From Trichomonas vaginalis G3 (lineage: Eukaryota; Parabasalia; Trichomonadida; Trichomonadidae), in NCBI RefSeq assembly GCF_026262505.1, contig NC_067207.1, positions 22,288,082 to 22,352,081 of the forward strand: a DNA stretch of 64,000 nt. Direction: 5' to 3'. The notes beneath the pieces were generated by a model. The model did no database searches, was not told where the DNA came from, and saw nothing but the letters and a program-made list of their open reading frames with translations. Within the stretch, counting starts at the first letter, position 1. Each line of letters begins with the position of its first letter. Of this stretch, positions 1-10,836 are shown piece after piece. The translations under genes and the position numbers were made by a program.

Positions 1-1399
1 ACAATATCCAAAAACAGCTCTTAATTTTACATTTTCAACAGATAACTGTTTTGCAAACGCTATGGTTAAAATAGACGATGGTATCTATAATGGTGTAGGT
101 CCAAGCCTAAGATACAAAAGTTACATCAGCGATGTACATGTTCCAAATCCACAAGTTACAATGCAACTAGGAAGTTCAAATAAATCTCAAATGTATTTAA
201 CAATTGTTCCAGATGGATCGTATTCTGGTGATGAATTCGAACCAAAAAGGATCCCAACAGTTCATGGAGTTTATGAATATTCTAAATTAAGTCCGCCAAG
301 AATTATTCATCCAAATCAATATTGCGATTCTGAAATGGAATATCCGATTGTTTTTGAGCATTATAATATATCTTGTAATCAATATCATGATTTCAGTTTT
401 CGACAAGATATTAAACAAGAAATTCCAAAAGGAGAAACATTTTGTTTTATTGGAAGTGCATTAATGGCATCAAAACAAAAATATTCTGTCGAAGTAAGAA
501 CATTTACAGGTTATAGAACAATTCCAACACCTTCAAACAGAAAATTATCTGAAGACTATTTAGATTATAATAATTTTATTGATCCTTTATCTGGTTATCC
601 TTATGAGCATTCAACAACTCCACAAAAATTCAAGAATCCTCTTTTAATCAGAGATAAGAGACCATTAATGGCTATTACATGTGATGATGATGTTAATTGT
701 TCTATGGAAATCATGAAATATAGTTATGGCAAAATTAATACGGAAACTTTCCCAGAAGATTTATATGTTATCTCAAATCAACTTGAAACAAAAGTGGAAT
801 TCAATATTGATAACAAAGTTACATCACTGTTATTATATAATAAGATTTATAAACCAATCGATATTACTAAAGAAGGAAATATTAATATATATCAATTCAA
901 TGAAGAATTAATTCTTAACGAACAGTATTTTAGATCCTCTAATTATTATCTCATTATGAATCAAAATTCAGATTTTCAAGGAAAAATTACATTTAATTGC
1001 AGTGGACAGGCGATTTTCCAATCTATTATGCCAGCATTTATTGGAAAAGTACCTTCAAATGGTCTTGCATTTACTTTGAATGAATTGATTAATGAATATA
1101 AGAATCCAGGCTCTTATGATCCGACAAAGAGTGAATTTTTAGACAAACCACCAACAGATCCAGATGATGAAGGAAAGGATAAAGAAGGTGATGGAAAAGA
1201 TAATGAAGGTACAGAACCTTCAAAGTCTGGTGAAGAAAGTGATCAAAATGGTCAGAAGTCAGGCAAATTATCAGGTGGCGCATTAGCAGGTATCATTGTA
1301 GGCGTCATTGCTGTTATTACAATTGTCGTAGTTGTAGTAATATTCTTAATTATTAAGAAATCACATAACGATAAACAAACTGAAGAAATGGAAGTTTAA
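1..1399 (+). CDS. Single-pass surface protein, C-terminal part (5' partial)
   Basis: The reading frame is already open at base 2, so the first ATG at 62 is probably internal and the gene starts outside the window. Most of the visible 445 residues form an ectodomain with scattered cysteines and no domain I can name. About residues 355-400 are an acidic, Gly/Ser/Lys-rich linker, followed by a strong membrane helix (about 403-431, rich in Ile and Val) and a short charged cytoplasmic tail ending EEMEV. This linker, helix and short-tail plan is common in trichomonad surface proteins. It is therefore probably a type I plasma-membrane protein facing the host; its ligand or enzymatic role cannot be inferred. 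Confidence 0.75.
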   Translation, partial: QYPKTALNFTFSTDNCFANAMVKIDDGIYNGVGPSLRYKSYISDVHVPNPQVTMQLGSSNKSQMYLTIVPDGSYSGDEFEPKRIPTVHGVYEYSKLSPPRIIHPNQYCDSEMEYPIVFEHYNISCNQYHDFSFRQDIKQEIPKGETFCFIGSALMASKQKYSVEVRTFTGYRTIPTPSNRKLSEDYLDYNNFIDPLSGYPYEHSTTPQKFKNPLLIRDKRPLMAITCDDDVNCSMEIMKYSYGKINTETFPEDLYVISNQLETKVEFNIDNKVTSLLLYNKIYKPIDITKEGNINIYQFNEELILNEQYFRSSNYYLIMNQNSDFQGKITFNCSGQAIFQSIMPAFIGKVPSNGLAFTLNELINEYKNPGSYDPTKSEFLDKPPTDPDDEGKDKEGDGKDNEGTEPSKSGEESDQNGQKSGKLSGGALAGIIVGVIAVITIVVVVVIFLIIKKSHNDKQTEEMEV

Positions 1400-2142
1400 T
1401 ATAAAGAGATTATTTTAGGATTATTTATTTTTTATGATGTAATTATAACATATTGATATATGAGTTATTTTATTATGAATAATTTGCATAATCAATTTGA
1501 TTTTGAAAAAATTGTTATTATTCTTCATATCAAACATCCGTGAAGATATAGATTGAGAATGAAAATAGCATATCATATATATGTATGAAAATATATATGT
1601 TAGACAATGATATTCCAAATTTGGATATAATTTCAAACTAAATTCGAAATCTCACTAACAAAGTTTGAGATATATTGTGTTTTTACATTGTAATCACTAA
1701 TGATATTTGAATATTTATGTCTTTTTGCTTAATATTCTTATTTCGGTATTGCTTTGAGATAAAATCTCTTATTTCACAAAATTCAAAGAAAACTGTTGGC
1801 ATACCTATTAAAACATTATTTCATATCAAAATACTCTCAAAATACAATGCGTAATTCTTTGTGGACTTATTGTGAACATTGAATCACGAAACTGCAATCA
1901 AAAATATCTATTTGGGTAATCATTATCTTTACCATTCATCAAACGCATTCATATCAATGGATTCTTTAATTTATGATGCCCCTATTTACATATCTGATTA
2001 AGCGGAGAATGGTTTGACGATTATTTTTTAAAAAACCTTATCGATATTTCTTTATTGCATGATAACATTATCATAATTCACTCATTCTTGAAAAATACGA
2101 TAAATTCAATATTTTGACTATATTTTGCGGTTTAAGATTTCA
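1400..2142. other. AT-rich intergenic region
   Basis: No reading frame with plausible protein composition, no RNA gene and no clear repeat was seen. It separates two host genes on the same strand. Confidence 0.6.
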
Positions 2143-3183
2143 ATGAACGTAACTCTTTCTTCTCTTCGTGTAGCCAATTATTTAGGTTCTCCTTTCATGA
2201 ACTTTGCTAGAATGCAAAGATTAGATATCTCTAATACCCGATTAAATAAATTTTCGAACCATTTCTTAACAAATTTCATTTCTCATAATATAAATGCGAA
2301 TATTGAAACATCCAAATTCACAAACTTCATGAAATCCGTTGTTATGTTTAACAAGGAAAACCATGTTGGCACAAAATTCAGTTCTACGTTCACAGGCGGC
2401 AGTGATCAACAAGTCAGCTTCCACAAATGCACATTCGAGCGTTGCACTAATTCAAACTTTGGTGGTGCTATTAACATCGAAGATCCATCATTCCAAATGA
2501 ACATTACCTCTTCTTCTTTCATTTCTTGTTCAGCAGGAAAAGATGGAGGTGCAATCTATACTGAAGTGAACAACTCAAGAATTAAGAGACTCTTGTTCAA
2601 TAAATGCCATGCCGGAGAGTCTTGCTCATACCAAACATTCCTTATTACTTTAAGAGGACAAGCTGATGCAGAAAATATCCAGATTAACGATAACGGACAT
2701 CCCGTCGAGTCAGACTCGTTCTGTACTTTTAATCTTAAACGTGGAAATGTAAACGCGAAGCAATTTAACGTTACAAATAATGTGGTTTACTCGTTCGGTG
2801 CAGCATTGACAGCCACATTAGCCAGAAAAGCCAGATATAACTTAATTTACTCTAATTTCATTGAAAACCATTGCCAAGATCGTGAATTATTCTCATTATA
2901 TCATGCAAGCTTCGAATGCAACCTTAAATACTGCAATGTACTCGGAAATGAGGGTGGAAGCCAGTCTATCCTCTTCTCTAGCGTAGGAAATTGTCATTGC
3001 ACAGTTTACGGATGCGTAATCTTGAGAAACAAAGTTGCATCACTTGCAATCATTAATGATCTTAACCTTATATTATTTGAACATTGTGTCTGCGATGTGG
3101 AACAAACTGGTCCAAGAACAGTTCACAATATTGAAGTAACATTTAAAGCTGAAGACTTCCCAACCATTCAGATCTTCAAATGA
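2143..3183 (+). CDS. Right-handed beta-helix (Pmp-like) protein
   Basis: I chose the ATG at 2143 (MNVTLSSLRVANYLG); the frame extends a little upstream but only to a TTG. The 346-residue protein repeats short strands with the pattern F-x-x-C followed by GGAI, seen at about 2461 and 2544, with a degenerate third copy (SFGAAL) further on. This is the signature of parallel beta-helix proteins resembling chlamydial polymorphic membrane proteins, a family expanded on trichomonad surfaces. There is no clear signal peptide and no membrane helix, so it may be a truncated family member or a soluble one. Base use is more GC-rich than the flanks, as expected of a real gene. Confidence 0.7.
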   Translation: MNVTLSSLRVANYLGSPFMNFARMQRLDISNTRLNKFSNHFLTNFISHNINANIETSKFTNFMKSVVMFNKENHVGTKFSSTFTGGSDQQVSFHKCTFERCTNSNFGGAINIEDPSFQMNITSSSFISCSAGKDGGAIYTEVNNSRIKRLLFNKCHAGESCSYQTFLITLRGQADAENIQINDNGHPVESDSFCTFNLKRGNVNAKQFNVTNNVVYSFGAALTATLARKARYNLIYSNFIENHCQDRELFSLYHASFECNLKYCNVLGNEGGSQSILFSSVGNCHCTVYGCVILRNKVASLAIINDLNLILFEHCVCDVEQTGPRTVHNIEVTFKAEDFPTIQIFK

Positions 3184-3532
3184 TTCGATAATTTAACTTG
3201 TTTGTTAATTCTTAACGGATTTAATAAAGAATTATGTAAAATCAAATTAAATTTTTTAAAAAATATTACAAATAAAGTTAGTGACCAAATAAAAATTAGT
3301 TTTCTTAAAAATTTTCTTCAATATCTATTTAAAATAATGGATATTGAAGAATCATTACAATAAATATTCTTCCTGATAGTGTTTCATGCTTCCAAAATCA
3401 CATAATATGTTGTTATAGCTTAGGTACTATTCTATACTATAAGTTATTGAGTAATACAAGAGTAATCAGACCGAAATAAAGAATAATTTTAATTTCTGTC
3501 ATGTAAAATATGTCAAAAAATAAAAATATAAA

Positions 3533-3982
3533 ATGGATTTTTTCTATCAATTTAGTGCATTAATCATAGCATTTTCTGCTTTAATTTTCAACACAATCAT
3601 GAGAATAAGATTGATTGCAAGACTTGATTCGCGGTGGATTAACAAACGAGACTTTTTTAAACATTACGATTTTGGACTTACAATTTTTGTTGCAATACGA
3701 GCAATTGCTGCAATAATTTCAATATTACCCGATATAAAATCATTCTTACTATTCTCAATCAGTTTTTCTACTTTTATTTATGATGCAATTTGCATTATTC
3801 AAGGAAATCTCTTTATCACTTTTCCAGATATTAGCAAACGAATAGGAAAGATTGAATTAAAAGAATATATTTATTTAATTCTTTATATTATCTCGATAAT
3901 TTATCTAGGCTATATTATGGTGAATCAAGGAGATGAATTAACCGAGCAAGATACAGCAGCATATAAATCAATTATCGGATAA
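3533..3982 (+). CDS. Small multi-pass membrane protein, unknown
   Basis: A 149-residue frame starts at an ATG in an A/T-rich leader. Hydrophobic helices lie at about residues 5-25, 48-65, 69-88 and 110-130, separated by basic loops such as RIRLIARLDSRW, with an acidic tail. That predicts four membrane passes. I recognise no family. Composition is convincingly protein-like rather than random AT sequence, but no partner gene or context indicates its role. Confidence 0.6.
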   Translation: MDFFYQFSALIIAFSALIFNTIMRIRLIARLDSRWINKRDFFKHYDFGLTIFVAIRAIAAIISILPDIKSFLLFSISFSTFIYDAICIIQGNLFITFPDISKRIGKIELKEYIYLILYIISIIYLGYIMVNQGDELTEQDTAAYKSIIG

Positions 3983-4466
3983 AAAATATTAAAAAAAAAA
4001 TTATAAAATTACCAAGAATCTTCTTATATTAAAAAACCTTACTGCTAAACATATAGTTTATTTGTTATTTATTCATTTTTATTTGATATTAATTTTTTAT
4101 CAAACAAAATCTTTGAAAAATCCAGTGTAATCGTAAGATATTCAATATGCTTAGAAGAAATGATAGTATGTTCCATCTCATGTTACATAAATAAGTCATG
4201 ATTTGTTTTTGAATTTTTCTTCTATATAGATTTAGTAAATATACTAATTATAATAGTAAGTCCATATGGGAACTAATAAAGGATTTCTCATTGTTAACTT
4301 TTTATATAGGGAAATAAAAAATTTTTATCAATCCCAATAAATTGAGAGTTCCCTCAAAATTGATAAAGATCGACTCAGAAAAGTTTGAGATCTATTGAAA
4401 ATATCATATTAATGCAAAGCATTTTAATATTGTGATGTGTTGCATGATAAATTTTTTATGTGCTTG
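3983..4466. other. AT-rich intergenic region
   Basis: No coding frame, RNA gene or repeat recognised; its last bases lead into the initiator of the ankyrin gene. Confidence 0.55.
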
Positions 4467-4479
4467 TCATTTTCACTTT
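4467..4479 (+). promoter_or_regulatory. Candidate initiator (Inr) elements of the ankyrin gene
   Basis: TCATT (4467-4471) and TCACT (4473-4477) both fit the trichomonad initiator TCA(+1)Y(T/A). Their A residues lie 21 and 15 bases before the ATG at 4490, matching the very short 5' leaders of this lineage. Confidence 0.5.
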
Positions 4480-4489
4480 TTATATATTC

Positions 4490-6637
4490 ATGAGTGACTT
4501 TTTAATAAAGTATCATGATTTTATATCTGCATTCGAGAGTCTGTATCACTTACATTCAAGTGAACCTATTGAAGATATTCTTCAATTGATTCTTGAGTGT
4601 TTGGTGGAGAAATATAAAATTTCCAGGGAAATACTTCTCAAAAGCATATCAATCGCAAGTAAATTCAATTATGGATCAATTAACCTTTATTCTCAAATAT
4701 ACGAAAAATTACAGGACCATTTTTCAAAAAATCAATCAGATCAAAAATTCGAACCTTTTAGGAGAGATGTTTATATTGGTTCATATAGACTTAATAAATG
4801 CTTCTCTGATAATGAAATTGATTGCATTATAATGAATGATCAAATTGATAAATTTAAAGAATACATTTTACACAATGATCTAAAAATTGCTCAAAATCCT
4901 GGTGAATTTACGAATCTTGAAAAATGCGCTTATTTTGGTTCGGTGAATATTTTCAATTTTATACTAATGTATTTTGAAGAAAAAATAACCAAAATATGTC
5001 TCCATAATGCAATTATTGGCAGAAATACTGACATTATCAATGAATGTTTGAAAACCCAACATATTGATGGAGATTGCTTCAACTATGCAATTAGCTCGCA
5101 TAATAATTCTTTTCTAAAATATATTTTGGATCATGATCATGAAAAAATCTATTCATTAGTAACGTTTCATTTTGAAAAGATTTTCCATTCACAAAATCTT
5201 GAAGCTGTTTATCTTCTATATGAAAAAGATACTAAATTGATTTTTCCATGGTGTGCAGCATTTCCGCAAACTTATGATATCATCGAAATTGAAATGAATA
5301 ATATCAATATAGAAACGTACCATTCACAGACGGTGTTACATTTTGCAGTTCAATTTAATTGCATTGAAATCTGCGAACTGCTATTAAATAATTTGGAAAT
5401 CAATCATATTGATATTAATGCTATCGATTGGAATAAAAAAACTGCCCTAGCATATGCTGTGGAGCTTAACTTGAAAGATATTGTTGAACTTCTAATTTCC
5501 TATGGTGCAGATATCGATTTAAATAGCTGTTCTAAAAATATTTTGAATTATGCCATAAAAAATAAAAATAGGGAAATTATTGAACTTCTTATTTCAAATG
5601 GTGCAAATATTAATTTTATTGGTAATGATGGATGTCCTCCTTTAGAAGTTGCAATGCTGAATTATGATATTGAAACAGTCGAATTCCTTATTAATTGTGG
5701 GGCAAATGTCAAACTTTTAGAAATAAATGATACATTTGAGATAAATGAAAATAACAAAAGAAACAGAATACCTCCAATTCAATGTGCAATAGATCAACTA
5801 TCATCCGATTGTACTGATGAAAAAGATAAAATTTCTCTTCAAAAAATTATTGAAATATTTGTATCTCATGGCCTTGATATCAAGGCAAAGGATTCTAAAG
5901 GAAAAACTCCTCTTCACTATGCCATTCAACTTAATAAAGCAAATGCTATTGAGTTTCTTCTCGCACAAGGTGCTGATATAAATGCATCAGATAACGACGG
6001 AAAAACTCCTATGCACTATTTCGCAGAAAATATGAATAAAAATATTTTTGAGATTCTTATATCTAATGGTGCTGATATAAATGCAATTGATATATCTGGA
6101 AAAACAGCACTTCATTGTGTAATAAGAGGAATTATTTTTAAATCCAGATATAGTAGTAAGAAATCTATTTTGTGTAACAGTGAACAACGTTGTCAAGAAA
6201 TTGTTGAGATTCTTGTATCTCATGGTGCTGGGGTCAATAACAGACAAGAAAATGGTAAAACCGCTCTTCATTATGCAGTAGAACAAAATTCTATAAAAAT
6301 TGCTGAATTTTTACTTTCTAATGGTGCTAATATTAACGAAAATTATGAAAATGGAAAAACTTGTCTTCACAGTGCAGTTGCAATAGACATAGAGGAAATG
6401 GTTATATTTCTAATTTCTCATAGAGCAAGTGTCAATGCAAAAGATGACTGTGGAAAAACTGCTCTTCATTATGCTGTGGAAGAAAACAATAAAATCATGG
6501 CAGAAATACTCATTCATCATGGTGCTGATGTCACTGCGAAAGATCAATGTGGTAAATCTGTTCTTCAATATGCATATGAGCAGAATTGTAATGAAATGAT
6601 TCAATTGTTGATTACACATGGAGCTGATTCAAACTGA
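4490..6637 (+). CDS. Ankyrin-repeat protein with DUF3447-like N-terminus
   Basis: The frame is open from 4460, but the ATG at 4490 (MSDFLIKYHDF) fits the family start and lies just after initiator elements, giving 715 residues. The first ~270 residues are the helical N-terminal region typical of trichomonad ankyrin proteins. The rest is about 12 ankyrin repeats of the form GKTALHYAVExNxxEIxELLISHGADIN, most regular from residue 460 to the end. There is no signal peptide or membrane segment, so it is predicted to be an intracellular scaffold. The gene looks intact. This is one of the largest families in the lineage, so a specific partner cannot be inferred. Confidence 0.85.
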   Translation: MSDFLIKYHDFISAFESLYHLHSSEPIEDILQLILECLVEKYKISREILLKSISIASKFNYGSINLYSQIYEKLQDHFSKNQSDQKFEPFRRDVYIGSYRLNKCFSDNEIDCIIMNDQIDKFKEYILHNDLKIAQNPGEFTNLEKCAYFGSVNIFNFILMYFEEKITKICLHNAIIGRNTDIINECLKTQHIDGDCFNYAISSHNNSFLKYILDHDHEKIYSLVTFHFEKIFHSQNLEAVYLLYEKDTKLIFPWCAAFPQTYDIIEIEMNNINIETYHSQTVLHFAVQFNCIEICELLLNNLEINHIDINAIDWNKKTALAYAVELNLKDIVELLISYGADIDLNSCSKNILNYAIKNKNREIIELLISNGANINFIGNDGCPPLEVAMLNYDIETVEFLINCGANVKLLEINDTFEINENNKRNRIPPIQCAIDQLSSDCTDEKDKISLQKIIEIFVSHGLDIKAKDSKGKTPLHYAIQLNKANAIEFLLAQGADINASDNDGKTPMHYFAENMNKNIFEILISNGADINAIDISGKTALHCVIRGIIFKSRYSSKKSILCNSEQRCQEIVEILVSHGAGVNNRQENGKTALHYAVEQNSIKIAEFLLSNGANINENYENGKTCLHSAVAIDIEEMVIFLISHRASVNAKDDCGKTALHYAVEENNKIMAEILIHHGADVTAKDQCGKSVLQYAYEQNCNEMIQLLITHGADSN

Positions 6638-7489
6638 AATGATTTTATAAGGCTATATAATCATATGTTTACAGAATAATGAATACCATATAAAATTTCC
6701 ATTTGGATATTATATCTAAATGAATTATTATCACATCATTAATTTTTATCATCCAGCATTATCCTAAAACTTTTCTATTTTTATTTAAGATGGGTTTAAC
6801 TGGTATATCACTGACTTTTTCATAATTCTTAAATAATTAATGAATACATTCCTTTAAAGTAAAAGATTATAATTTAAAGTATGGCATTCCAAACGGGAAC
6901 CGCGGTTGGTTACCATGGATTTCCGTCACCGGTCACATTTTAAAGATTTTTAAAGCCTTATAAAAATATGCTTTGTAAATCATTTTTTGTAAATCGGCAA
7001 AAATTTGGTAATTTTCTTCAACTAATAAATCTGCGAATAGCATTTATAATACAAGAACAATCTTTTAAAATGCGTTTGATTCATTTTTGTATAATTTCAT
7101 ATAGGCACATATATTCTTCCGGGACTTTCCGTGATTTTACCGTAAAATCATTAGTTTACACCAATTTTTCCGTATTTTGAATAGTTTACTGCACTTTTTC
7201 CGTAAAATTGAGTTACCGGAATCCGCAAAATTTCCGGACCTCATTTTTCATAGAATATAATAATAATATTTGATAAAAAGATATATTATTTATATTTTTG
7301 ATTTTTGAATTACGGAAAAAGTGAATTGATAACTTGATTTTTTTATATGGTTAATTTTTCAAATGATATTATGAAGATCTAAAATATTAAAAGTAAAAAA
7401 TTGAATTACGGAAAAAGTGAGGTCAAAGGTGAAATAAATTTGCAGAACAATTTTCATTGAAATAAGCTTTATTTTTCATTATTAATAAC
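6638..7489. other. Intergenic region beside the element 1 insertion site
   Basis: No gene seen. It holds a short GC-rich patch (6893-6940, containing the palindrome AACCGCGGTT) and several copies of a CACTTTTTCCGTAA-type motif on both strands. It ends at the left target-site duplication of element 1. Confidence 0.6.
7192..7420. repeat. Small repeat family with CACTTTTTCCGTAA motif
   Basis: A perfect 20-bp direct repeat (ttgaattacggaaaaagtga) lies at 7305-7324 and 7401-7420. A related copy in inverse orientation is at 7192-7212. Together they look like ends of a small non-autonomous element or a decayed repeat; no coding capacity. Confidence 0.5.
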
Positions 7490-7492
7490 AAT

Positions 7493-7495
<3 letters not shown>
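7490..7495. repeat. Left target-site duplication of element 1
   Basis: The 6-bp sequence aatgca directly abuts the element's poly-A end and recurs at 31,751-31,756. A 6-bp duplication is usual for Maverick/Polinton integrases. Confidence 0.85.
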
Positions 7496-7527
<32 letters not shown>

Positions 7528-7570
7528 AGTGGGGCTTCCAGGCACTTCGTGCCTTCTAGCCCTGAAGATG
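7496..7570 (+). repeat. Left terminal inverted repeat of element 1
   Basis: A run of 29 A is followed by a GC-richer block through GGGGCTTCCAGGCACTTCGT, and the block is matched in inverse orientation at 31,682-31,750. It contains a hairpin-forming palindrome AGGCACTTCGTGCCT at 7540-7554. Inward, the left end carries about 110 bp (7571-7680) with no counterpart at the right end before both enter the subterminal repeats. Confidence 0.9.
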
Positions 7571-7680
7571 TTTAGTATAAATGAAGTTTTTATTCGGAGG
7601 GCTTCCAGCCCTAAGAATTTTTCCCAAGACCCAAGAGGAGGACCGAACCCCAGCCGACCAGCCGTTGACTTTTTTGTCAA

Positions 7681-8770
7681 GACTTCTTCGTAAATGTTTT
7701 GTCAAGACTTCTTCGTAATGAGCGTAAAAGACCCAAAAATATATTTTATGTTAGAATGTTAGATCTAACATGTTTTCTAACACGTTTTCTAACATCGTAG
7801 AAAACTCATGATTTCATCGTAAATGTTTTGTCAAGACTTCTTCGTAAATGTTTTGTCAAGACTTCTTCATCGTAAATGTTTTGTCAAGACTTCTTCGTAA
7901 TGAGCGTAAAAGACCCAAAAATATATTTTATGTTAGAATGTTAGATCTAACATGTTTTCTAACACGTTTTCTAACATCGTAGAAAACTCATGATTTCATC
8001 GTAAATGTTTTGTCAAGACTTCTTCGTAAAGAGCGTAAATGACCCAAAAATAATGTTTATGTTAGAATGTTAGATCTAACACGTTTTCTAACATGTTTTC
8101 TAACCTCATGAATTTTCATGAACTTTCTTTACAAAGTCTTTACGATGAAGAACTTTACAAAGTCTCAACAAAACATTGACAAGAAAGTTCATGAGAAAGA
8201 CTTTACAAAGTCTTTACGATGAAGAACTTTACGAAGAAATCTCAACAAAGTCTTTACGAAGAAGTCTTGACAAAACATTTACGATGAAATCATGAAAATT
8301 CAAGAGGGTAGAAAACATGTTAGAAAACATGTTAGATCTAACATTCTAACATAAAATATATTTTTGCTGAATTCCGTATGAAATTTCATGAATTTTGTAT
8401 GTTTTAGACCATGTTAGAAAACATGTTAGAAAAGAGGTTAGATCTAACATTCTAACATAAACATTATTTTTATTGAATTCCGTATGAAATTTCATGAGTT
8501 TTGTATGTTTTAGACCATGTTAGAAAACATGTTAGAAAACATGTTAGATCTAACATTCTAACATAAAATATATTTTTGGGTCATTTACACTCATTACGAT
8601 GAAGAAGTCTTAACAAAGTCTTTACGAAGAAATCTCAACAAAGTCTTTATGAAGAAGTCTTGACAAAACATTTATGAAGAAATCTCAACAAAGTCTTTAT
8701 GAAGAAGTCTTGACAAAACATTTACGAAGAAATCTCAACAAAGTCTTTACGAAGAAGTCACAACAAAACA
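7681..8770. repeat. Left subterminal repeat block of element 1
   Basis: Two interleaved families. One is a ~25-bp tandem unit, TTTTGTCAAGACTTCTTCGT plus a short spacer. The other is a palindromic module centred on TGTTAGATCTAACA flanked by CATGTTTTCTAAC steps, each ending near an ATATATTTTT or ACATTATTTTT tract. About six palindromic modules occur here. Orientation flips within the block, and the same units return at 20.2-20.6, 21.6-21.9, 22.9 and 30.6-31.7 kb. Confidence 0.85.
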
Positions 8771-8803
8771 TCTGTCAAAAGCCGCTTTTTAACTTCACTT
8801 AAA

Positions 8804-10456
8804 ATGCCACGTAAGCTACGTAAGAATATACGTAAGAGGAAGAGAGCATTGAAACATCCAATAGTAAAACTAACACCACAACAACAGTTGCAACAACAAA
8901 TTATGAATGACCCCACTATGTTGCAACAAATGTCAAGCAATCCTATGCTTTTAAACCGAGTTGTTGGTGCACAGAGTGGAGGTTTAAGAGCGGCACTTTT
9001 AGCGAAAATGGCAGGCTATGGTGGAGCTGCAGACGGAACAGCCTATAACCCTCAAAGTCAAATGAATTTGAGTTCACTCAAAAATCAAATAACAGATGTC
9101 AAAAAGTCAAACATAGACATACAGAAGCAAATAAGTGAAAACGAAAAGAAACTAGAATATGACAGACACACAAAGAAACTCAATGAGTTAAACGTAGAGA
9201 AAAAGAAGAAAGAAGAACAACTGAAAGAACTAAGTACAGAGGAATATGCGAAAAAAGTGTCAGAAAAAGCAGCAGAAGTAGCAAAAATGGAACAAGATGT
9301 TGTAAATTTGAAAAACCATACTACTCAATATAAAATACTGAAAGATGAAGAGATAAAACAAAAAGCCCTGAAGACATATATGGATAGCGATGAGTATAAA
9401 AAAGAAGTTGAAGCAAATGTAAAGGCAGAAAAACTTTTACAGTTGCAAAACCAAACCGTACAGTATGAAAACTTAGCACAAGAAAGTAAAAATAACGACG
9501 CAGCCATGCAAAAGGCAATGAAAAGCGCAGAATATATAAAAGCTAACAATGACTGGTTAGATGCCCAAGCCAACGCTAAAGCAGCCCAGCTTATAGGGTC
9601 AATAAGGACAAAAATACAAGCGGATGAAGACAGTTCAAATGAAGCTTTAACAAATGCTGACTTTAAGAACGCCTTCGAAGCTCTTCATAGTAAGGTGAAA
9701 CAAGTGAACGACTTCTCATCTGGAAAGAAACTGAAGTCTGAAGGTTTCGACAAAGAGTTAAAAGAAGTAGCACAAAATATGACGAAAATAACAGATGCAG
9801 CAACGAGACAGGCAGTTCAAAGTGCCTATGACGCCGTTAGAGCAACTGTTGTGAAAAGTCAAGAAAAAGAGTTACAACAGACCAAAACAGACCTAGTAAA
9901 TGCTTTCTTAAAAACGAAAAGTCAGGTAGGACATTACGCTGCAGATGGAACATATGTGCCAGCTGGTGGAACTTATATACCACCAAACCCTCCAAGAGAA
10001 GCACCTGCACCAGGACTACCTAACACATTTACATCGTCACATGGACATAGACACAGGCATGCACCAAAACCAACACAACAACCTCCACAACCAGCACAAC
10101 AACCAGCACAACAACCACCTCCACAACCAGCACAACAACCAACAGTTCAAAACCCTGCACAACAACAACCACAAACAGAGCAAGGACATAAAAGAAGTAG
10201 AGAACAAGGAAACCAAGAATTCTTAAAAATGCTTAAAGAAGAGTGTGGTTTCCCAGATACTGTTGACTTTAGTGACAGATATAAAGAAGCTATTGGAAAG
10301 TTCAAGGATGGAAATACTGACCCGAACCTATTTAGCTTTATGGCTCTGCACCAAAGGGGATATAATTTCAAACCTGGAAAATACAAGCTCGCTAAGGGAT
10401 ATGATTTAATAGCATATCATCCAAATGACATGAACGAATTTACTCCGAGATATTGA
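8804..10456 (+). CDS. Coiled-coil protein with basic N-terminus and Pro/Gln tail
   Basis: The first gene of element 1, starting just inside the subterminal repeats, 550 residues. Residues 1-20 are strongly basic (PRKLRKNIRKRKR), suggesting nucleic-acid contact or nuclear import. Residues ~90-320 are long Lys/Glu-rich helices predicted to form coiled coils. Residues ~380-465 are low-complexity Pro/Gln repeats (PAQQP), and a compact ~80-residue domain ends the protein. I do not recognise the family. The next gene overlaps its stop by one base (TGATG), implying co-expression. A structural or DNA-organising virion protein is possible but not shown. Confidence 0.75.
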   Translation: MPRKLRKNIRKRKRALKHPIVKLTPQQQLQQQIMNDPTMLQQMSSNPMLLNRVVGAQSGGLRAALLAKMAGYGGAADGTAYNPQSQMNLSSLKNQITDVKKSNIDIQKQISENEKKLEYDRHTKKLNELNVEKKKKEEQLKELSTEEYAKKVSEKAAEVAKMEQDVVNLKNHTTQYKILKDEEIKQKALKTYMDSDEYKKEVEANVKAEKLLQLQNQTVQYENLAQESKNNDAAMQKAMKSAEYIKANNDWLDAQANAKAAQLIGSIRTKIQADEDSSNEALTNADFKNAFEALHSKVKQVNDFSSGKKLKSEGFDKELKEVAQNMTKITDAATRQAVQSAYDAVRATVVKSQEKELQQTKTDLVNAFLKTKSQVGHYAADGTYVPAGGTYIPPNPPREAPAPGLPNTFTSSHGHRHRHAPKPTQQPPQPAQQPAQQPPPQPAQQPTVQNPAQQQPQTEQGHKRSREQGNQEFLKMLKEECGFPDTVDFSDRYKEAIGKFKDGNTDPNLFSFMALHQRGYNFKPGKYKLAKGYDLIAYHPNDMNEFTPRY

Positions 10457-10836
10457 TGTCAGAGCTAAATGACAATTTAACTCTCTTCATGAAACGCGTA
10501 AAAAATAGAGACGGAACGAAAGAAGAAAGGTTTATGAGTCCGGATGACTTAGAAAGGGAACTTGTTGAAAACGGTCTCGGAATATATGAAATGCCAGCAG
10601 ATGAGGTACAAGAAACTCCACAGGAAGAACTAGTTCAGATACAACCAGACATGGAAGAAATAGTTCAGCAACAACAGCTAGAAGAGCCTGAAGGAAACGA
10701 ACAAGTCACTCCTTTGGAAACTAACTTCACAGAACTAGATGAAGATTTGGAACAGCCGAAAAATCTTGACCCTCAACAAGAGTATGCGGAGAATATGGAA
10801 TATTTCAAGAGTCTAAAAAAAATTCGGCTGACATAG
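10456..10836 (+). CDS. Acidic small protein, unknown
   Basis: It starts at the ATG overlapping the upstream stop codon (TGATG), 126 residues. The N-terminal ~45 residues look folded and charged; the rest is acidic and rich in Gln, Glu and Pro (EEIVQQQQLEEPEG). Downstream sequence keeps coding character but is broken, so the original gene was probably longer. Tight coupling to the preceding coiled-coil gene suggests the same transcription unit or complex. No family recognised. Confidence 0.55.
   Translation: MSELNDNLTLFMKRVKNRDGTKEERFMSPDDLERELVENGLGIYEMPADEVQETPQEELVQIQPDMEEIVQQQQLEEPEGNEQVTPLETNFTELDEDLEQPKNLDPQQEYAENMEYFKSLKKIRLT

Noticed and set aside
7495-7524. A 29-base A run resembling a retroposon poly-A tail.
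   Set aside because: It is matched by a T run at 31,728-31,750 as part of inverted terminal repeats with a shared target duplication, so it is an element end rather than a reverse-transcribed tail.
7423-7680. A minus-strand frame crossing the left terminal repeat.
   Set aside because: It translates the A run as polyphenylalanine and spans the insertion boundary, so it is not a gene.
9321-9573. Minus-strand frames opposite the coiled-coil gene.
   Set aside because: They are shadows of the plus-strand gene, with hydrophobic composition produced by complementing Lys/Glu codons.
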